Shown here one piece after another: positions 54,931 through 63,908 of a stretch of DNA of 64,000 nucleotides (within the stretch, counting starts at the first letter, position 1; every line of letters begins with the position of its first letter). The position numbers and the translations under genes are program-made. The notes below the pieces were generated by a model that searched no databases, was not told the origin of the DNA, and saw only the letters and a program-made list of their open reading frames with translations. This stretch comes from Streptomyces achromogenes. GTDB taxonomy: Bacteria; Actinomycetota; Actinomycetes; Streptomycetales; Streptomycetaceae. The stretch is from assembly GCF_030816715.1 (NCBI RefSeq), contig NZ_JAUSYH010000001.1:2604001-2668000 (forward strand), written 5' to 3'.

Positions 54931-55806
54931 ATGACGCAGCTCTCGGCTGCCCGGAATGTCCCGCAGAAACCCACCGACGGCAGCAACGCGCTGTACGGGG
55001 GCAAGGGCACCCGCCGTATCACCGTCCGCGACATCGCCCTCGCCAAGGAACGCGGCGAGAAGTGGCCCATGCTCACCGCCTACGACGCGATGACCGCCTC
55101 CGTCTTCGACGAGGCCGGGATCCCCGTGATGCTCGTGGGCGACTCGGCGGGCAACTGCCACCTCGGCTACGAGACGACTGTGCCCGTCACCCTCGACGAG
55201 ATGACCATGCTGTCCGCGGCGGTCGTACGGGGCACCTCCCGTGCGCTGATCGTCGGCGACCTGCCGTTCGGCTCCTACCAGGAGGGTCCGGTGCAGGCGC
55301 TGCGCTCGGCGACGCGCCTGGTGAAGGAGGCCGGGGTCGGGGCCGTGAAGCTGGAGGGCGGCGAGCGCTCGCACCGGCAGATCGAGCTCCTCGTCGAGTC
55401 CGGCATTCCGGTGATGGCGCACATCGGCCTGACCCCGCAGTCCGTGAACGCGATGGGTTACCGCGTGCAGGGGCGCGGCGAGGAGGCGGCCCAGCAGCTC
55501 CTGCGGGACGCCAAGGCCGTACAGGACGCGGGCGCGTTCGCGGTGGTGCTGGAGCTGGTCCCGGCGGAGCTGGCGGCCGAGGTCACGCGGGTGCTGCACA
55601 TCCCGACCGTCGGCATCGGCGCCGGTCCGGAGACGGACGCCCAGGTACTGGTGTGGACCGACATGCTCGGGCTGACCGGGGGCCGGGTGCCGAAGTTCGT
55701 CAAGCAGTACGCGAACCTGCGGCAGGTCATGGGCGACGCGGCGAAGGCGTTCGCAGAGGACGTCGTCGGCGGCACGTTCCCGCTGGACGAGCACAGCGTG
55801 CACTGA
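54931..55806 (+). CDS. panB: 3-methyl-2-oxobutanoate hydroxymethyltransferase (pantothenate synthesis)
   Basis: 291 residues. PanB transfers a hydroxymethyl group from methylene-tetrahydrofolate to ketoisovalerate, the first step towards pantothenate and coenzyme A. The segments MLTAYDAMTASVFDEAGIPV, MLVGDSAGNCHLGYETTVPV, GDLPFGSYQEG, MAHIGLTPQSVNAMGYRVQG, and VLELVPAELA (general base Glu) are all present. The ATG at 54931 has AGGAG nine bases upstream; the ATG at 54910 does not. It is a monocistronic gene with a very long terminator, and is divergent from the DHA2 transporter. Confidence 0.97.
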   Translation: MTQLSAARNVPQKPTDGSNALYGGKGTRRITVRDIALAKERGEKWPMLTAYDAMTASVFDEAGIPVMLVGDSAGNCHLGYETTVPVTLDEMTMLSAAVVRGTSRALIVGDLPFGSYQEGPVQALRSATRLVKEAGVGAVKLEGGERSHRQIELLVESGIPVMAHIGLTPQSVNAMGYRVQGRGEEAAQQLLRDAKAVQDAGAFAVVLELVPAELAAEVTRVLHIPTVGIGAGPETDAQVLVWTDMLGLTGGRVPKFVKQYANLRQVMGDAAKAFAEDVVGGTFPLDEHSVH

Positions 55807-55813
55807 GCCTCCC

Positions 55814-55887
55814 GCGCCGACCGGGTGGACGCCGGGCCTCTGCTCCGGGACCGGAGTCTCCCCCGGCCGCGTCCACCCGGTCGGCGC
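55814..55887 (+). terminator. Terminator of panB
   Basis: Perfect 19-bp arms GCGCCGACCGGGTGGACGC (55814-55832) and GCGTCCACCCGGTCGGCGC (55869-55887). The 36-base space between can fold further (CTCCGGGACCGGAG). It starts eight bases after the panB stop and ends directly at the first of the repeats before the ABC gene. Confidence 0.9.
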
Positions 55888-55889
55888 GC

Positions 55890-55970
55890 TGTAGGCGGTC
55901 TGTAGGCGGTCTGTCGGCTCCCGCAGGCGCCGGCGGCCAGGTGTCGGCGGGCTGTCGGAGGTCTGTCGGC
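55890..55970 (+). promoter_or_regulatory. Two clusters of heptamers every 11 bp: SARP-type binding site
   Basis: TGTAGGC at 55890 and 55901 and TGTCGGC at 55912 form the first cluster; TGTCGGC at 55942, TGTCGGA at 55953 and TGTCGGC at 55964 form the second. Spacing within each cluster is exactly 11 bp. SARP regulators bind direct heptamer repeats of that period placed about 8 bp before the -10 box. A possible -10, CACTGT (55980-55985), lies nine bases after the last repeat, just before the ABC gene start at 55992. Confidence 0.65.
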
Positions 55971-55991
55971 GGGGGTCGCCACTGTTGCGGC

Positions 55992-57020
55992 ATGACGCGA
56001 ATCCACCACAACCCCAGCGGCGCGGGCAGCGCCGTGACCGTCCGGGGGCTGGTCAAGCACTACGGCGAGACCAAGGCACTGGACGGGGTCGACCTCGATG
56101 TCCGCGAAGGCACCGTGATGGGGGTCCTCGGGCCGAACGGCGCCGGGAAGACCACCCTCGTGCGGATCCTGTCCACCCTGCTGGCCGCCGACGGCGGCCG
56201 GGCGACCGTCGCCGGCTACGACGTCGCGGCGCAGCCCCGGCAGCTGCGCCGGGTGATCGGCCTCACCGGTCAGTACGCCTCCGTCGACGAGAAGCTCCCC
56301 GGATGGGAGAACCTGTACCTCATCGGGCGGCTGCTCGACCTGCCGCGCAAGGAAGCGCGGACGCGTGCCGACGAGCTGCTGGAGCGGTTCTCGCTCACCG
56401 AGGCCGCCAGGCGGCCCGTGGCCACCTACTCCGGTGGCATGCGGCGACGGCTGGACCTCGCCGCGTCGATGATCGGACGGCCGAACGTGCTGTTCCTCGA
56501 CGAACCCACCACCGGGCTCGACCCCCGCACCCGCAACGAGGTGTGGACGGAGGTCAAGTCCATGGTCGGGGACGGCGTCACCGTGCTGCTGACCACCCAG
56601 TACATGGAGGAGGCCGAGCAGCTCGCCTCCGAGCTGACCGTCGTCGACCGGGGCAAGGTCATCGCGGGCGGCGGCATCGAGGAGCTGAAGGCCCGGGTCG
56701 GCGGCCGCACCCTGCGGATCCGGCCAGCCGACCCGCTGCAACTGCGACCGCTGGCCGGCTGGCTCGACGAGCTCGGCATCACCGGGCTCGCCGCCACCGC
56801 CGTGGACGCCGAACGCGGCTCGGTCCTGGTGCCCGTACTCAGCGACGAGCAACTGACGGCCGTCATCGGCGCGGTCAGCGCCCGCGGCGTCACCCTGACC
56901 TCCCTCACCACCGAACTGCCCAGCCTGGACGAGGTGTTCCTCTCCCTCACCGGCCACCTCGCAGGCTCCACCCCGAACGACGCCAGGCCCACCGAGACCC
57001 GCGAGGAGGTCGCCGTATGA
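55992..57020 (+). CDS. ABC exporter ATPase, DrrA-type
   Basis: 342 residues. Walker A GPNGAGKTTLV, Q-loop region GLTGQYASVDE, signature YSGGMRRRLDLAAS, Walker B NVLFLDEPTTGLDPRTR and the switch His region (LLTTQYMEEAEQL) are complete. The C-terminal 100 residues (GRTLRIRPADPLQLRPLAGW) are the accessory domain of daunorubicin-exporter-like (DrrA) ATPases. It powers the permease encoded next. The ATG at 55992 has almost no leader; upstream is a set of SARP-type repeats. The regulator that could bind them is encoded downstream on the opposite strand. Confidence 0.93.
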   Translation: MTRIHHNPSGAGSAVTVRGLVKHYGETKALDGVDLDVREGTVMGVLGPNGAGKTTLVRILSTLLAADGGRATVAGYDVAAQPRQLRRVIGLTGQYASVDEKLPGWENLYLIGRLLDLPRKEARTRADELLERFSLTEAARRPVATYSGGMRRRLDLAASMIGRPNVLFLDEPTTGLDPRTRNEVWTEVKSMVGDGVTVLLTTQYMEEAEQLASELTVVDRGKVIAGGGIEELKARVGGRTLRIRPADPLQLRPLAGWLDELGITGLAATAVDAERGSVLVPVLSDEQLTAVIGAVSARGVTLTSLTTELPSLDEVFLSLTGHLAGSTPNDARPTETREEVAV

Positions 57021-57835
57021 GCGCGGCCACGATCGACATCAGCACGGCAGCCGACGCGCGCATCCCGCTGCGCAGCCACCTGCGGCACACCGGCGCGCTG
57101 ATCCGCCGCAACCTGCTGTGGATCAGACAGGACCCGGAGTCGATGTTCGACGCGGTCCTCTTCCCGGTGATCTTCACCCTGCTCTTCGTGTACGTCTTCG
57201 GCGGCTCCATCGGGCAGTCGCTGGGCGGCGGTCAGGAGGCGTACGTGCAGTACGTCATTCCCGGCCTGCTGGCCATGATGGGGATGAACATGGCGCAGGG
57301 CGTGGGCACCGGCTTCAACACGGACTTCAACTCCGGGGTCATGGACCGCTTCCGGTCGCTGCCCATCGGACGGGGCTCGGTGCTCTTCGCCAAGATCGCC
57401 GTGGAGCTGATGCGCATGCTGGTCGCGTGCGCGATCCTCATGGTGGTGGCCGTCCTGGTGGGCTTCGACATCACCCACTGGCCCGGTCTCTTCGCCGCCG
57501 TGGGACTGGCCACGGTGTTCGGCTCGGCCCTGATGTGGGTGTTCCTCACCCTCGGCGTGGTGATGAAGAGCGCGCAGTCCGTGCAGGCGATGGGCTTCCT
57601 GGTGCTGATGCCGCTGCAGTTCGGCTCGTCGATCTTCGCGCCGACCCGGTCGATGCCCGGCTGGCTGCAGAACTTCACCGCGTACAACCCGCTGTCCGCG
57701 CTCGCCGACGCGGCGCGCGGACTCATGGTGGGCGGTCCGGTCGCGCACGGCCTGTGGGTGACCCTCGCCTGGTCGGCGGGGCTCACCGCGGTGATGGCGC
57801 CGATCGCGATCCACACGTTCCGCACGAAGACCTGA
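57017..57835 (+). CDS. ABC-2 type exporter permease, DrrB-type
   Basis: 272 residues, six predicted helices. The start overlaps the ATPase stop by four bases (ATGA), so translation is coupled. RNLLWIRQDPESMFDAVLFP and VQYVIPGLLAMMGMNMAQGV, then SGVMDRFRSLPIGRGSVLFA, are the standard DrrB/ABC-2 segments. It forms the membrane part of a drug, lipid or peptide exporter. It is convergent with the large regulator gene, 83 bases away. Confidence 0.93.
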   Translation: MSAATIDISTAADARIPLRSHLRHTGALIRRNLLWIRQDPESMFDAVLFPVIFTLLFVYVFGGSIGQSLGGGQEAYVQYVIPGLLAMMGMNMAQGVGTGFNTDFNSGVMDRFRSLPIGRGSVLFAKIAVELMRMLVACAILMVVAVLVGFDITHWPGLFAAVGLATVFGSALMWVFLTLGVVMKSAQSVQAMGFLVLMPLQFGSSIFAPTRSMPGWLQNFTAYNPLSALADAARGLMVGGPVAHGLWVTLAWSAGLTAVMAPIAIHTFRTKT

Positions 57836-57918
57836 GCCGCGGACAGTGCGCCGGGCCGGCACGATGCGGGCCTGCACGATGCGGGCCGGGACGACGCGGG
57901 CGGGCCCCTCCGGACACG

Positions 57919-60900
57919 TCACACCAGGGCGGTGGCCTCCTCGTAGGAGAGGCCGCCGCCCTCGGCGTACGCCCGCTCGAAGCGTTCGTCGCCGAGCGCC
58001 GCGCGCGTGCGGCTCAGGGCGAGTTCACGGGCCTCGCGCTCCAGACGGGGGAAGACGTGGCGCGGCGGCAGCAGGGCGGCGGCGGCTCCGAGACAGCGGG
58101 CGGCCGCGTCCGCGCCGTCGTTCAGGCCGATGAGGGCGGTGGCGGCGATGGCGAGGTAGAAGGAGCACAGGTGCGGGGCGACGGCCCGGGACACCGGGTC
58201 GGTCGCCCGGCCGAGGGCGGCGCGGATCCCGGGCAGGGCCTGCTCGTACCGGCCGTCTACCACCTCCAGCCAGGCCTCCGCGCCCAGGATGAACGCGTCG
58301 AAGACCGCGAAGTTGCCGAAGCTGAAGCACTCGCGCAGCAGCCGGAGCTGTTCGCGCGCCTCGGCGATGCGCCCGGTCGAGCCGAGCCAGCCGGCCAGGA
58401 AGAGACGGGCCGCGGGGACGGCCTCGTTGCCGCCGTGCGCCGGCCCGTCGATCACCTCGCGCAGCAGGCGCTCGCCCTGCTCCGCGTCGCCCGCCTCCAG
58501 CAGCACGCTGCCCAGCCGGGCTCCGAGGACCGCCGACTGGGCGCGGGCGCCGATCTGCTCGGCGTGCGTCCTCGCGACCACGTAGTCGGCGGCGGCGCGG
58601 CGGTAGTCGCCCAGCCGCTCATGCGCTTCGGCGCGCGCGGACAGGGCTTCCACGATGCCCCACACGTCGCCGAGACGGCGGTAGATCTCCAGGGCCTCGT
58701 CCGCGTCGCGGAAGGCGTTGCCGGCCCAGTCGGCCCGGTTGGCGAGGATGTTCGCGCGCATCTGCAGGCAGGAGGCGAGCTCCCACTCGAAACCGGGCGT
58801 GCGGCGGCAGGTGTCCACGTTGGCGTCGACGATGACGCGCATGCGGTCCGTGTCGCCGGTCAGCATCACGGCGAAGAACCAGAGCAGGCCGGGCGCCCGG
58901 CAGGTCTGCGGGAGACCGGGCTCGTAGGCCTTCGCGATCAGGGTCAGTTTGCGCTGCGCCGCCGGGGTCTGCCAGTCGTCCAACTGGTTCTCCAGGCAGG
59001 CCAGATGGGCCAGATGGACGCCACGGCGGGCCTCCAGCAGGGTCTCGCCGGTGAGCGGCGGCGGGGAGTCGGTGCAGGGCTTCCACACCGGGGCCGCCCG
59101 GCGCAGCGGCTCGGCGAAGGGGTCGGGGCCGAGGGCCATGACCTCGGCGCACCAGGCTCCCGCCTCGAGGCGCAGGTCCCGCATCTGCCAGTACCAGATG
59201 AGGGACAGCGTCAGGCTGAGCGCCTCCTGCTCGTCGCGGGCGGCGACCGCGCGGCGCAGCGCGGTGCGCAGGTTCTCGTACTCCAGCTGGATGCTTTCGG
59301 CGGCCTCGCGCTGACCGGGACCGCGCAGCAACGGCTCGGTGGTGCGGGCGAACTCGCGGTAGTACGTCAGGTGTGCGCGCTCGGCGGCGGCCCGTCCGCC
59401 CGACTCGTCCAGCCGCTCGGCCGCGTACTCGGCGACCGTCTCCAGCAGCCGGTAGCGCATGTCCCCGCCGGGCGCCGGGGCAGCGACGACGAGGGACTTG
59501 TCGACCAACGAGGCGAGGGTGTCGAGGAGTTCGCGGGGCGGCCGGCCCGCGCGGGCGTCCCGCACGTCACCGCGGCCGTCCCCGCCGCCGTCCCCGCCTC
59601 GGTTCGGGGCTGCGCCGCACACGGCTTCCACGGCGGCGAGGTCGCAGCCGCGCGCGAAGACCGACAACCGGGCGAGGACATCGCGTTCGTCCGCGTCGAG
59701 CAGGTCCCAGGACCAGTCGACGACGGCCCGCAGGGTCTGCTGGCGCGGCAGCACCGTGCGGCTGCCGGAGGTGAGGAGCCTGAAGCGGTCGTCGAGGCGG
59801 TCGGCGATCTGGCGTGGCGTCAGCATGCGCAGGCGCGCGGCGGCCAGTTCGAGGGCGAGGGGCAGACCGTCCAGACGCCGGCAGATCTCGGCGCAGGCCT
59901 CGGGGTCGTCCTCGGTGCGAAAGCCCGGCCGGGCGGCCGCACCGCGGTCGGCGAGCAGCCGCAGGGCGGTGGGCTCGGGCAGCGGATCGAGCGGGCGCAG
60001 CCGCTCACCGGGCACGCCGAGCGGCTCGCGGCTGGTGGCCAGCACCGTCACCCGCGGGCAGCGCGCCAGCAGTTCCTCGACGAGCCGGGCGGCCGCCTCC
60101 ACCACGTGCTCGCAGTTGTCGAGAATGATCAGCATGCGGCGCCGGGCGCAGTGCTCGACCAGGCGCTCCACGGGGTCGCCGTGGCGTTCGGCGGCGGCCC
60201 GCAGCTCCTCCGCGCCGGCGCCGTACAGCACGGTCTCGCGGGCTCCCACGGCGGTGAGGACGGCCTGCGGCACGGCATCCGGGGCGGCGACGGGCGCGAG
60301 CTCGGCCAGCCACACGCCGTCGCTCGCGATGTGCCGTACGGTCTCGGCGGCCTCCTGCGACAGCCGTGTCTTGCCGGCCCCGCCGGGCCCGAGCAGGGTG
60401 ACGAGCCGCGCGCCGGCCAGGTCCTCCCGGATGGCCGCGATGTCGTCCTCCCGGCCGACGAAGGAGGTGAGCCGGGCGCGGAGGTTGCCGGCGGCCTGCG
60501 GTCCCGAGGTCCCGGCACCCGGGCCGACGGGACCCGGGCCGACGGGACCCGAGGCGGCCGGCCGCGGGAGGGCGGAGGCCACGTCGCCGGGGGCCACACT
60601 CTCCGGCCTCCCCGCTCGCTCGGCGCTCTCGGCCGCCGTACGGCGCCCAGGAACACCGGAGAAGGCGTGCCGCTCCGGCCCGCCGGGCCCGCGGAAACCA
60701 CCGGTGCCGCCCGTGCCACCGGTGCCGTCAAGGCCGCCCGTGCCGCCGAAGCCGTCGGAACGGTCCGACCCGTCGGGACGGTCGACCCCGCGGACGTCGG
60801 GGGAGACGCCAGAGCCGCGGGAGAGCCCGGGGTCGCGAGAGCCCCCCGGACCGCCCGGCACACCGCAGTCGAGGGAGCCCTCAGCGTCCCCCGGGACGCG

Positions 60901-61818
60901 GGAAGATCCCGGGTCGCCCGGGACACCGGAACGCCCGCGACCACCCGCGGCACCCGAGCCATGGGGAACCTCGGCGTCACGAGAGCTCCCCGGACCGCCC
61001 GGGACGCCTGCCGCCCCCTTTCCGGCTCCGGCGTCGCGCGTGAGCCATGGGCCGCCGGAGGCGTTCGGGACGTCGGTGGCGTCCATGTCCCCGGGGTTGA
61101 GCAACTCCGTGTGGAGGGTGCGCAGTTCGGGGCCCGGGTCGGCGCCGAGGCGGTCGGCCAGCAGTCTGCGTACCTCGTCGTAGGCGACCAGCGCCTGCGC
61201 GGTGCGGCCCGCGTCGCGCAGGGCGCGCAGGCGCAGGGCCTGGAGGGGCTCGTCCAGGGGGTGGGCGTCACACAGGGCGGTGAGCTCGGGCAGCGCCTGC
61301 CCGGCCTGGCCCTGGGCGATCGCGGCGGTGTGGCGGGCACGCAGCGCGTCGAGCCGGCGGGCATCCCAGCGGCCGGCCTCGGCGGTCCGGTCGGGCAGGT
61401 CGGCGAGGGCCGGTCCGTGCCAGAGGGCGAGCGCGTCGTCCAGGAGGACGGCCGCCTTCGCCGGGTCGCCGTCGGCGAGGGCGCGGACGCCGTCGCCGGT
61501 CAGCCGCTCGAAACGGTGCAGGTCGACGTCGTCGGGGGCGGCGGCCAGCCGGTAGCCGCCCTCGGCGGAGTCGATCGCGTCCGCCCCGAGGGCCCGGCGC
61601 AGCCGCCCGACCAGCGCCTGCAGCGCGCCCTGTGCGTCGGCGGGCGGGTCACCCGTCCAGACCTCCTCCACCAGCAGCCCCGCCGGAACGCTCCGGCCGG
61701 CCCGCAGGGCCAGCACGGTGAGCAGCGCGCGCAGCCGCGCTCCGCCGACGGCGACGGAGCTTCCGTCCGGACGGAGTGCCTGGGTGGTGCCGAGGATGCG
61801 ATAGCGCACGGGGTTCAT
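57919..61818 (-). CDS. AfsR/SARP-type regulator: DNA-binding, BTAD, STAND ATPase and TPR-like domains
   Basis: 1299 residues. Residues 5-95 are the OmpR-like DNA-binding domain of SARPs (RYRILGTTQALRPDGSSVAV, LLVEEVWTGDPPADAQGALQ). Residues 97-240 are the BTAD domain, ending ELRTLHTELLNP. A 200-residue Gly/Pro/Ser/Asp-rich linker (about 242-444) follows. The STAND ATPase has Walker A GPGGAGKTRL (477-486), Walker B RRMLIILDNCEHVVEAAARL, and the GLPLALELAAARL motif. The last 450 residues form helical repeats of TPR type. It should respond to a signal by ATP-driven oligomerisation and activate transcription by binding heptamer repeats. The neighbouring ABC genes are likely targets. Confidence 0.93.
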   Translation of the reverse strand: MNPVRYRILGTTQALRPDGSSVAVGGARLRALLTVLALRAGRSVPAGLLVEEVWTGDPPADAQGALQALVGRLRRALGADAIDSAEGGYRLAAAPDDVDLHRFERLTGDGVRALADGDPAKAAVLLDDALALWHGPALADLPDRTAEAGRWDARRLDALRARHTAAIAQGQAGQALPELTALCDAHPLDEPLQALRLRALRDAGRTAQALVAYDEVRRLLADRLGADPGPELRTLHTELLNPGDMDATDVPNASGGPWLTRDAGAGKGAAGVPGGPGSSRDAEVPHGSGAAGGRGRSGVPGDPGSSRVPGDAEGSLDCGVPGGPGGSRDPGLSRGSGVSPDVRGVDRPDGSDRSDGFGGTGGLDGTGGTGGTGGFRGPGGPERHAFSGVPGRRTAAESAERAGRPESVAPGDVASALPRPAASGPVGPGPVGPGAGTSGPQAAGNLRARLTSFVGREDDIAAIREDLAGARLVTLLGPGGAGKTRLSQEAAETVRHIASDGVWLAELAPVAAPDAVPQAVLTAVGARETVLYGAGAEELRAAAERHGDPVERLVEHCARRRMLIILDNCEHVVEAAARLVEELLARCPRVTVLATSREPLGVPGERLRPLDPLPEPTALRLLADRGAAARPGFRTEDDPEACAEICRRLDGLPLALELAAARLRMLTPRQIADRLDDRFRLLTSGSRTVLPRQQTLRAVVDWSWDLLDADERDVLARLSVFARGCDLAAVEAVCGAAPNRGGDGGGDGRGDVRDARAGRPPRELLDTLASLVDKSLVVAAPAPGGDMRYRLLETVAEYAAERLDESGGRAAAERAHLTYYREFARTTEPLLRGPGQREAAESIQLEYENLRTALRRAVAARDEQEALSLTLSLIWYWQMRDLRLEAGAWCAEVMALGPDPFAEPLRRAAPVWKPCTDSPPPLTGETLLEARRGVHLAHLACLENQLDDWQTPAAQRKLTLIAKAYEPGLPQTCRAPGLLWFFAVMLTGDTDRMRVIVDANVDTCRRTPGFEWELASCLQMRANILANRADWAGNAFRDADEALEIYRRLGDVWGIVEALSARAEAHERLGDYRRAAADYVVARTHAEQIGARAQSAVLGARLGSVLLEAGDAEQGERLLREVIDGPAHGGNEAVPAARLFLAGWLGSTGRIAEAREQLRLLRECFSFGNFAVFDAFILGAEAWLEVVDGRYEQALPGIRAALGRATDPVSRAVAPHLCSFYLAIAATALIGLNDGADAAARCLGAAAALLPPRHVFPRLEREARELALSRTRAALGDERFERAYAEGGGLSYEEATALV

Positions 61819-62005
61819 TCTCTCCGGTGGGATCGTGGTCGGTCACGGGGTTCTGCCGGGGTGGCGCGGGCGGCCGCCGCGCGGGAGGCCGGCCGCGCCG
61901 GAACCGAGGGCGTGGACGGGACGTTTCTCCTGTATGCCACGTCCGGGTACGGTCGGGCAGTTCCACCTGCGCGTGCCGGACGCGCGAACCGATCCAGGGG
62001 GCTCC

Positions 62006-62806
62006 ATGACCACCGCCACCTCCCGCCGCAGCGAACGGCGGGTCAGTCCCGTCTTCCTGGGGATCCTGGCCGTCACCGCGGTCACCGGCTGGGCCACCTG
62101 GTCCGGGTTCGCCGAGCGGCCGGGTGTGGCGGTGTTCCTGTTCGTGACGGCGGCGTGGATCGTGTCGCTGTGTCTGCACGAGTACGCGCACGCCCGCACC
62201 GCTCTGCACAGCGGGGACATCTCGGTCGGCGCGAAGGGGTACCTGACGCTCAACCCGCTGAAGTACACGCACGCCCTGCTCAGCATCGTGCTGCCGGTCA
62301 TCTTCGTGATCATGGGCGGGATCGGACTGCCGGGCGGCGCCGTCTTCATCGAGCGCGGGCGGATCCGCGGGCGGTGGCGGCACAGCCTGATCTCGGCGGC
62401 GGGGCCGCTGACCAACGTGCTGTTCGCGGTGGTGTGCACGGCGCCGTTCTGGCTGGACGCGCTGGACGGGGTGCCGGCCGACTTCCGGTACGCGCTCGGT
62501 TTCCTCGCCCTGCTCCAGGTCACGGCGGCGATCCTGAACTTCCTGCCGGTGCCCGGGCTGGACGGCTACGGGGTGATCGAGCCCTGGCTGTCGTACAACG
62601 TGAAGCGGCAGGTGGAGCCGTTCGCGCCGTTCGGGCTGCTGTTCGTGTTCGCACTGCTGTGGGTGCCGGCGGTGAACGGCGTGTTCTTCGACATGGTCGA
62701 CGCGGTACTGCGCGCTCTCGGGATCAGCGACTTCGACACGTACTGCGGTCAGTCGCTGTACCGCTTCTGGGAGGGCACGAACGAATACTGCGCGGTCAGC
62801 CCGTGA
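62006..62806 (+). CDS. Site-2-protease-type (M50) membrane metalloprotease
   Basis: 266 residues with about six helices. The zinc site is HEYAHA (HExxH in the first helix block: SLCLHEYAHARTAL) and the third ligand Asp is in NFLPVPGLDGYG, the NxxPxxPLDG-type motif of site-2 proteases. LISAAGPLTNVLFAV is the conserved central segment. No PDZ domain is present, as in the group-III/small members. It cuts membrane-embedded substrates; the target is unknown. AGGGGG precedes the ATG at 62006. It is divergent from the SARP gene and overlaps the end of the next gene by 11 bases tail to tail. Confidence 0.9.
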   Translation: MTTATSRRSERRVSPVFLGILAVTAVTGWATWSGFAERPGVAVFLFVTAAWIVSLCLHEYAHARTALHSGDISVGAKGYLTLNPLKYTHALLSIVLPVIFVIMGGIGLPGGAVFIERGRIRGRWRHSLISAAGPLTNVLFAVVCTAPFWLDALDGVPADFRYALGFLALLQVTAAILNFLPVPGLDGYGVIEPWLSYNVKRQVEPFAPFGLLFVFALLWVPAVNGVFFDMVDAVLRALGISDFDTYCGQSLYRFWEGTNEYCAVSP

Positions 62807-63014
62807 CGTCGGCGTCGGCCGGCCGGCGGACCTTGCCGCGCTTCAGGTAGTACCAGGTCATGTTGGACGACAGGCCCGCGAGCAGCACCCAGACGATGCC
62901 CAGGAAGCTGCCCTGGACGAAGGAGACGACCGCCGCGGCCACGGCGAGCACGCAGACGACGAGGCTGTAGAGGGCGAGCCGCCGGGCCGGGCGGGGCGGG
63001 GGAAGGGGGGACAT
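62796..63014 (-). CDS. Small membrane protein, two helices
   Basis: 72 residues. A Pro/Arg-rich N-terminus (MSPLPPPRPARRLALYSLVV) leads into two hydrophobic helices (about residues 13-32 and 37-55) and ends in a basic tail (YYLKRGKVRRPADADVTG). AGGAGA lies nine bases before the ATG. The stop region overlaps the convergent M50 gene by 11 bases. It may modulate the M50 protease or the reductase gene upstream, but there is no evidence beyond position. Confidence 0.75.
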   Translation of the reverse strand: MSPLPPPRPARRLALYSLVVCVLAVAAAVVSFVQGSFLGIVWVLLAGLSSNMTWYYLKRGKVRRPADADVTG

Positions 63015-63077
63015 GGGGGCGGTTCTCCTGTCGGGGGGACACTGCCGGGGTGGCTCCGACCAGTGTCCCCCATGCGC

Positions 63078-63806
63078 TCATACGTCCGTGACGCGCAGCC
63101 CGGCGTGGGCCTTGTAGCGGCGGTTGACCGAGATCAGGTTGGCGACCAGGGACTCCACCTGGTGGGCGCCTCGCAGCCGGCCCGCGAAGACGCCGCGCAT
63201 GCCGGGGATGCGGCCGGCCAGCGCCTGCACGATCTCGACGTCCGCCCGCTCCTCGCCCAGCACCATCACGTCGGTGTCGATCTCGTCGATCTCCGGGTCC
63301 TGGAGAAGGACCGCCGACAGGTGGTGGAACGCGGCGGCGACCCGGGAGTCCGGCAGCAGGGCGGCGGCCTGCTCGGCGGCGCTGCCCTCCTCCGGCTTGA
63401 GCGCGTAGGCGCCCTTCTTGTCGAAGCCGAGCGGGTTGACGCAGTCGACGACGAGCTTGCCGGCGAGTTCCTCGCGCAGGGACTCCAGCGTCTTGCCGTG
63501 GCCGTCCCACGGGACGGCGACGATGACGATGTCGCTGCGCCGCGCGGTCTCGGCGTTGTCGGCGCCCTCGACGCCGTGGCCGAGCTCCTCGGCCGCGGCC
63601 AGGGCGCGGTCGGCGGCGCGCGAGCCGATGATCACCTTCTGGCCGGCCTTGGCGAGCCGGTAGGCGAGGCCCTTGCCCTGCGGCCCGGTGCCGCCGAGCA
63701 CGCCGACGACCAGTCCGGAGACGTCGGGGAGGTCCCACGGGTCCTTCGCGGGCGCCTTCGCCGGCGCGCCCGCGGAGGCGTTTCGTGCACTGTCGGTAGA
63801 GGTCAT
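63078..63806 (-). CDS. npdG: F420-dependent NADP+ reductase (NpdG)
   Basis: 242 residues. Rossmann fold with VVGVLGGTGPQGKGLAYRLA (nucleotide-binding GGTGPQG) and IIGSRAADRAL typical of NADP binding. Then IVIVAVPWDGHGKTL, VVDCVNPLGFDKKGAYALKP and SLVANLISVNRRYKAHAGLR complete the F420H2:NADP+ oxidoreductase family. It exchanges hydride between NADPH and the deazaflavin F420. An N-terminal tail of about 25 Ala/Lys/Pro residues comes before the fold and is probably disordered. The ATG at 63806 is the first start. Confidence 0.93.
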   Translation of the reverse strand: MTSTDSARNASAGAPAKAPAKDPWDLPDVSGLVVGVLGGTGPQGKGLAYRLAKAGQKVIIGSRAADRALAAAEELGHGVEGADNAETARRSDIVIVAVPWDGHGKTLESLREELAGKLVVDCVNPLGFDKKGAYALKPEEGSAAEQAAALLPDSRVAAAFHHLSAVLLQDPEIDEIDTDVMVLGEERADVEIVQALAGRIPGMRGVFAGRLRGAHQVESLVANLISVNRRYKAHAGLRVTDV

Positions 63807-63908
63807 GGGCCGACTTTACGTGGGGGTGCGCGGCGGTCTTCCCCAGGTCGGGTGAACGCGGGGCGATCGCCGGCCGGCGGTGGCCGTACTACGACAGCAT
63901 GCGGCGGC

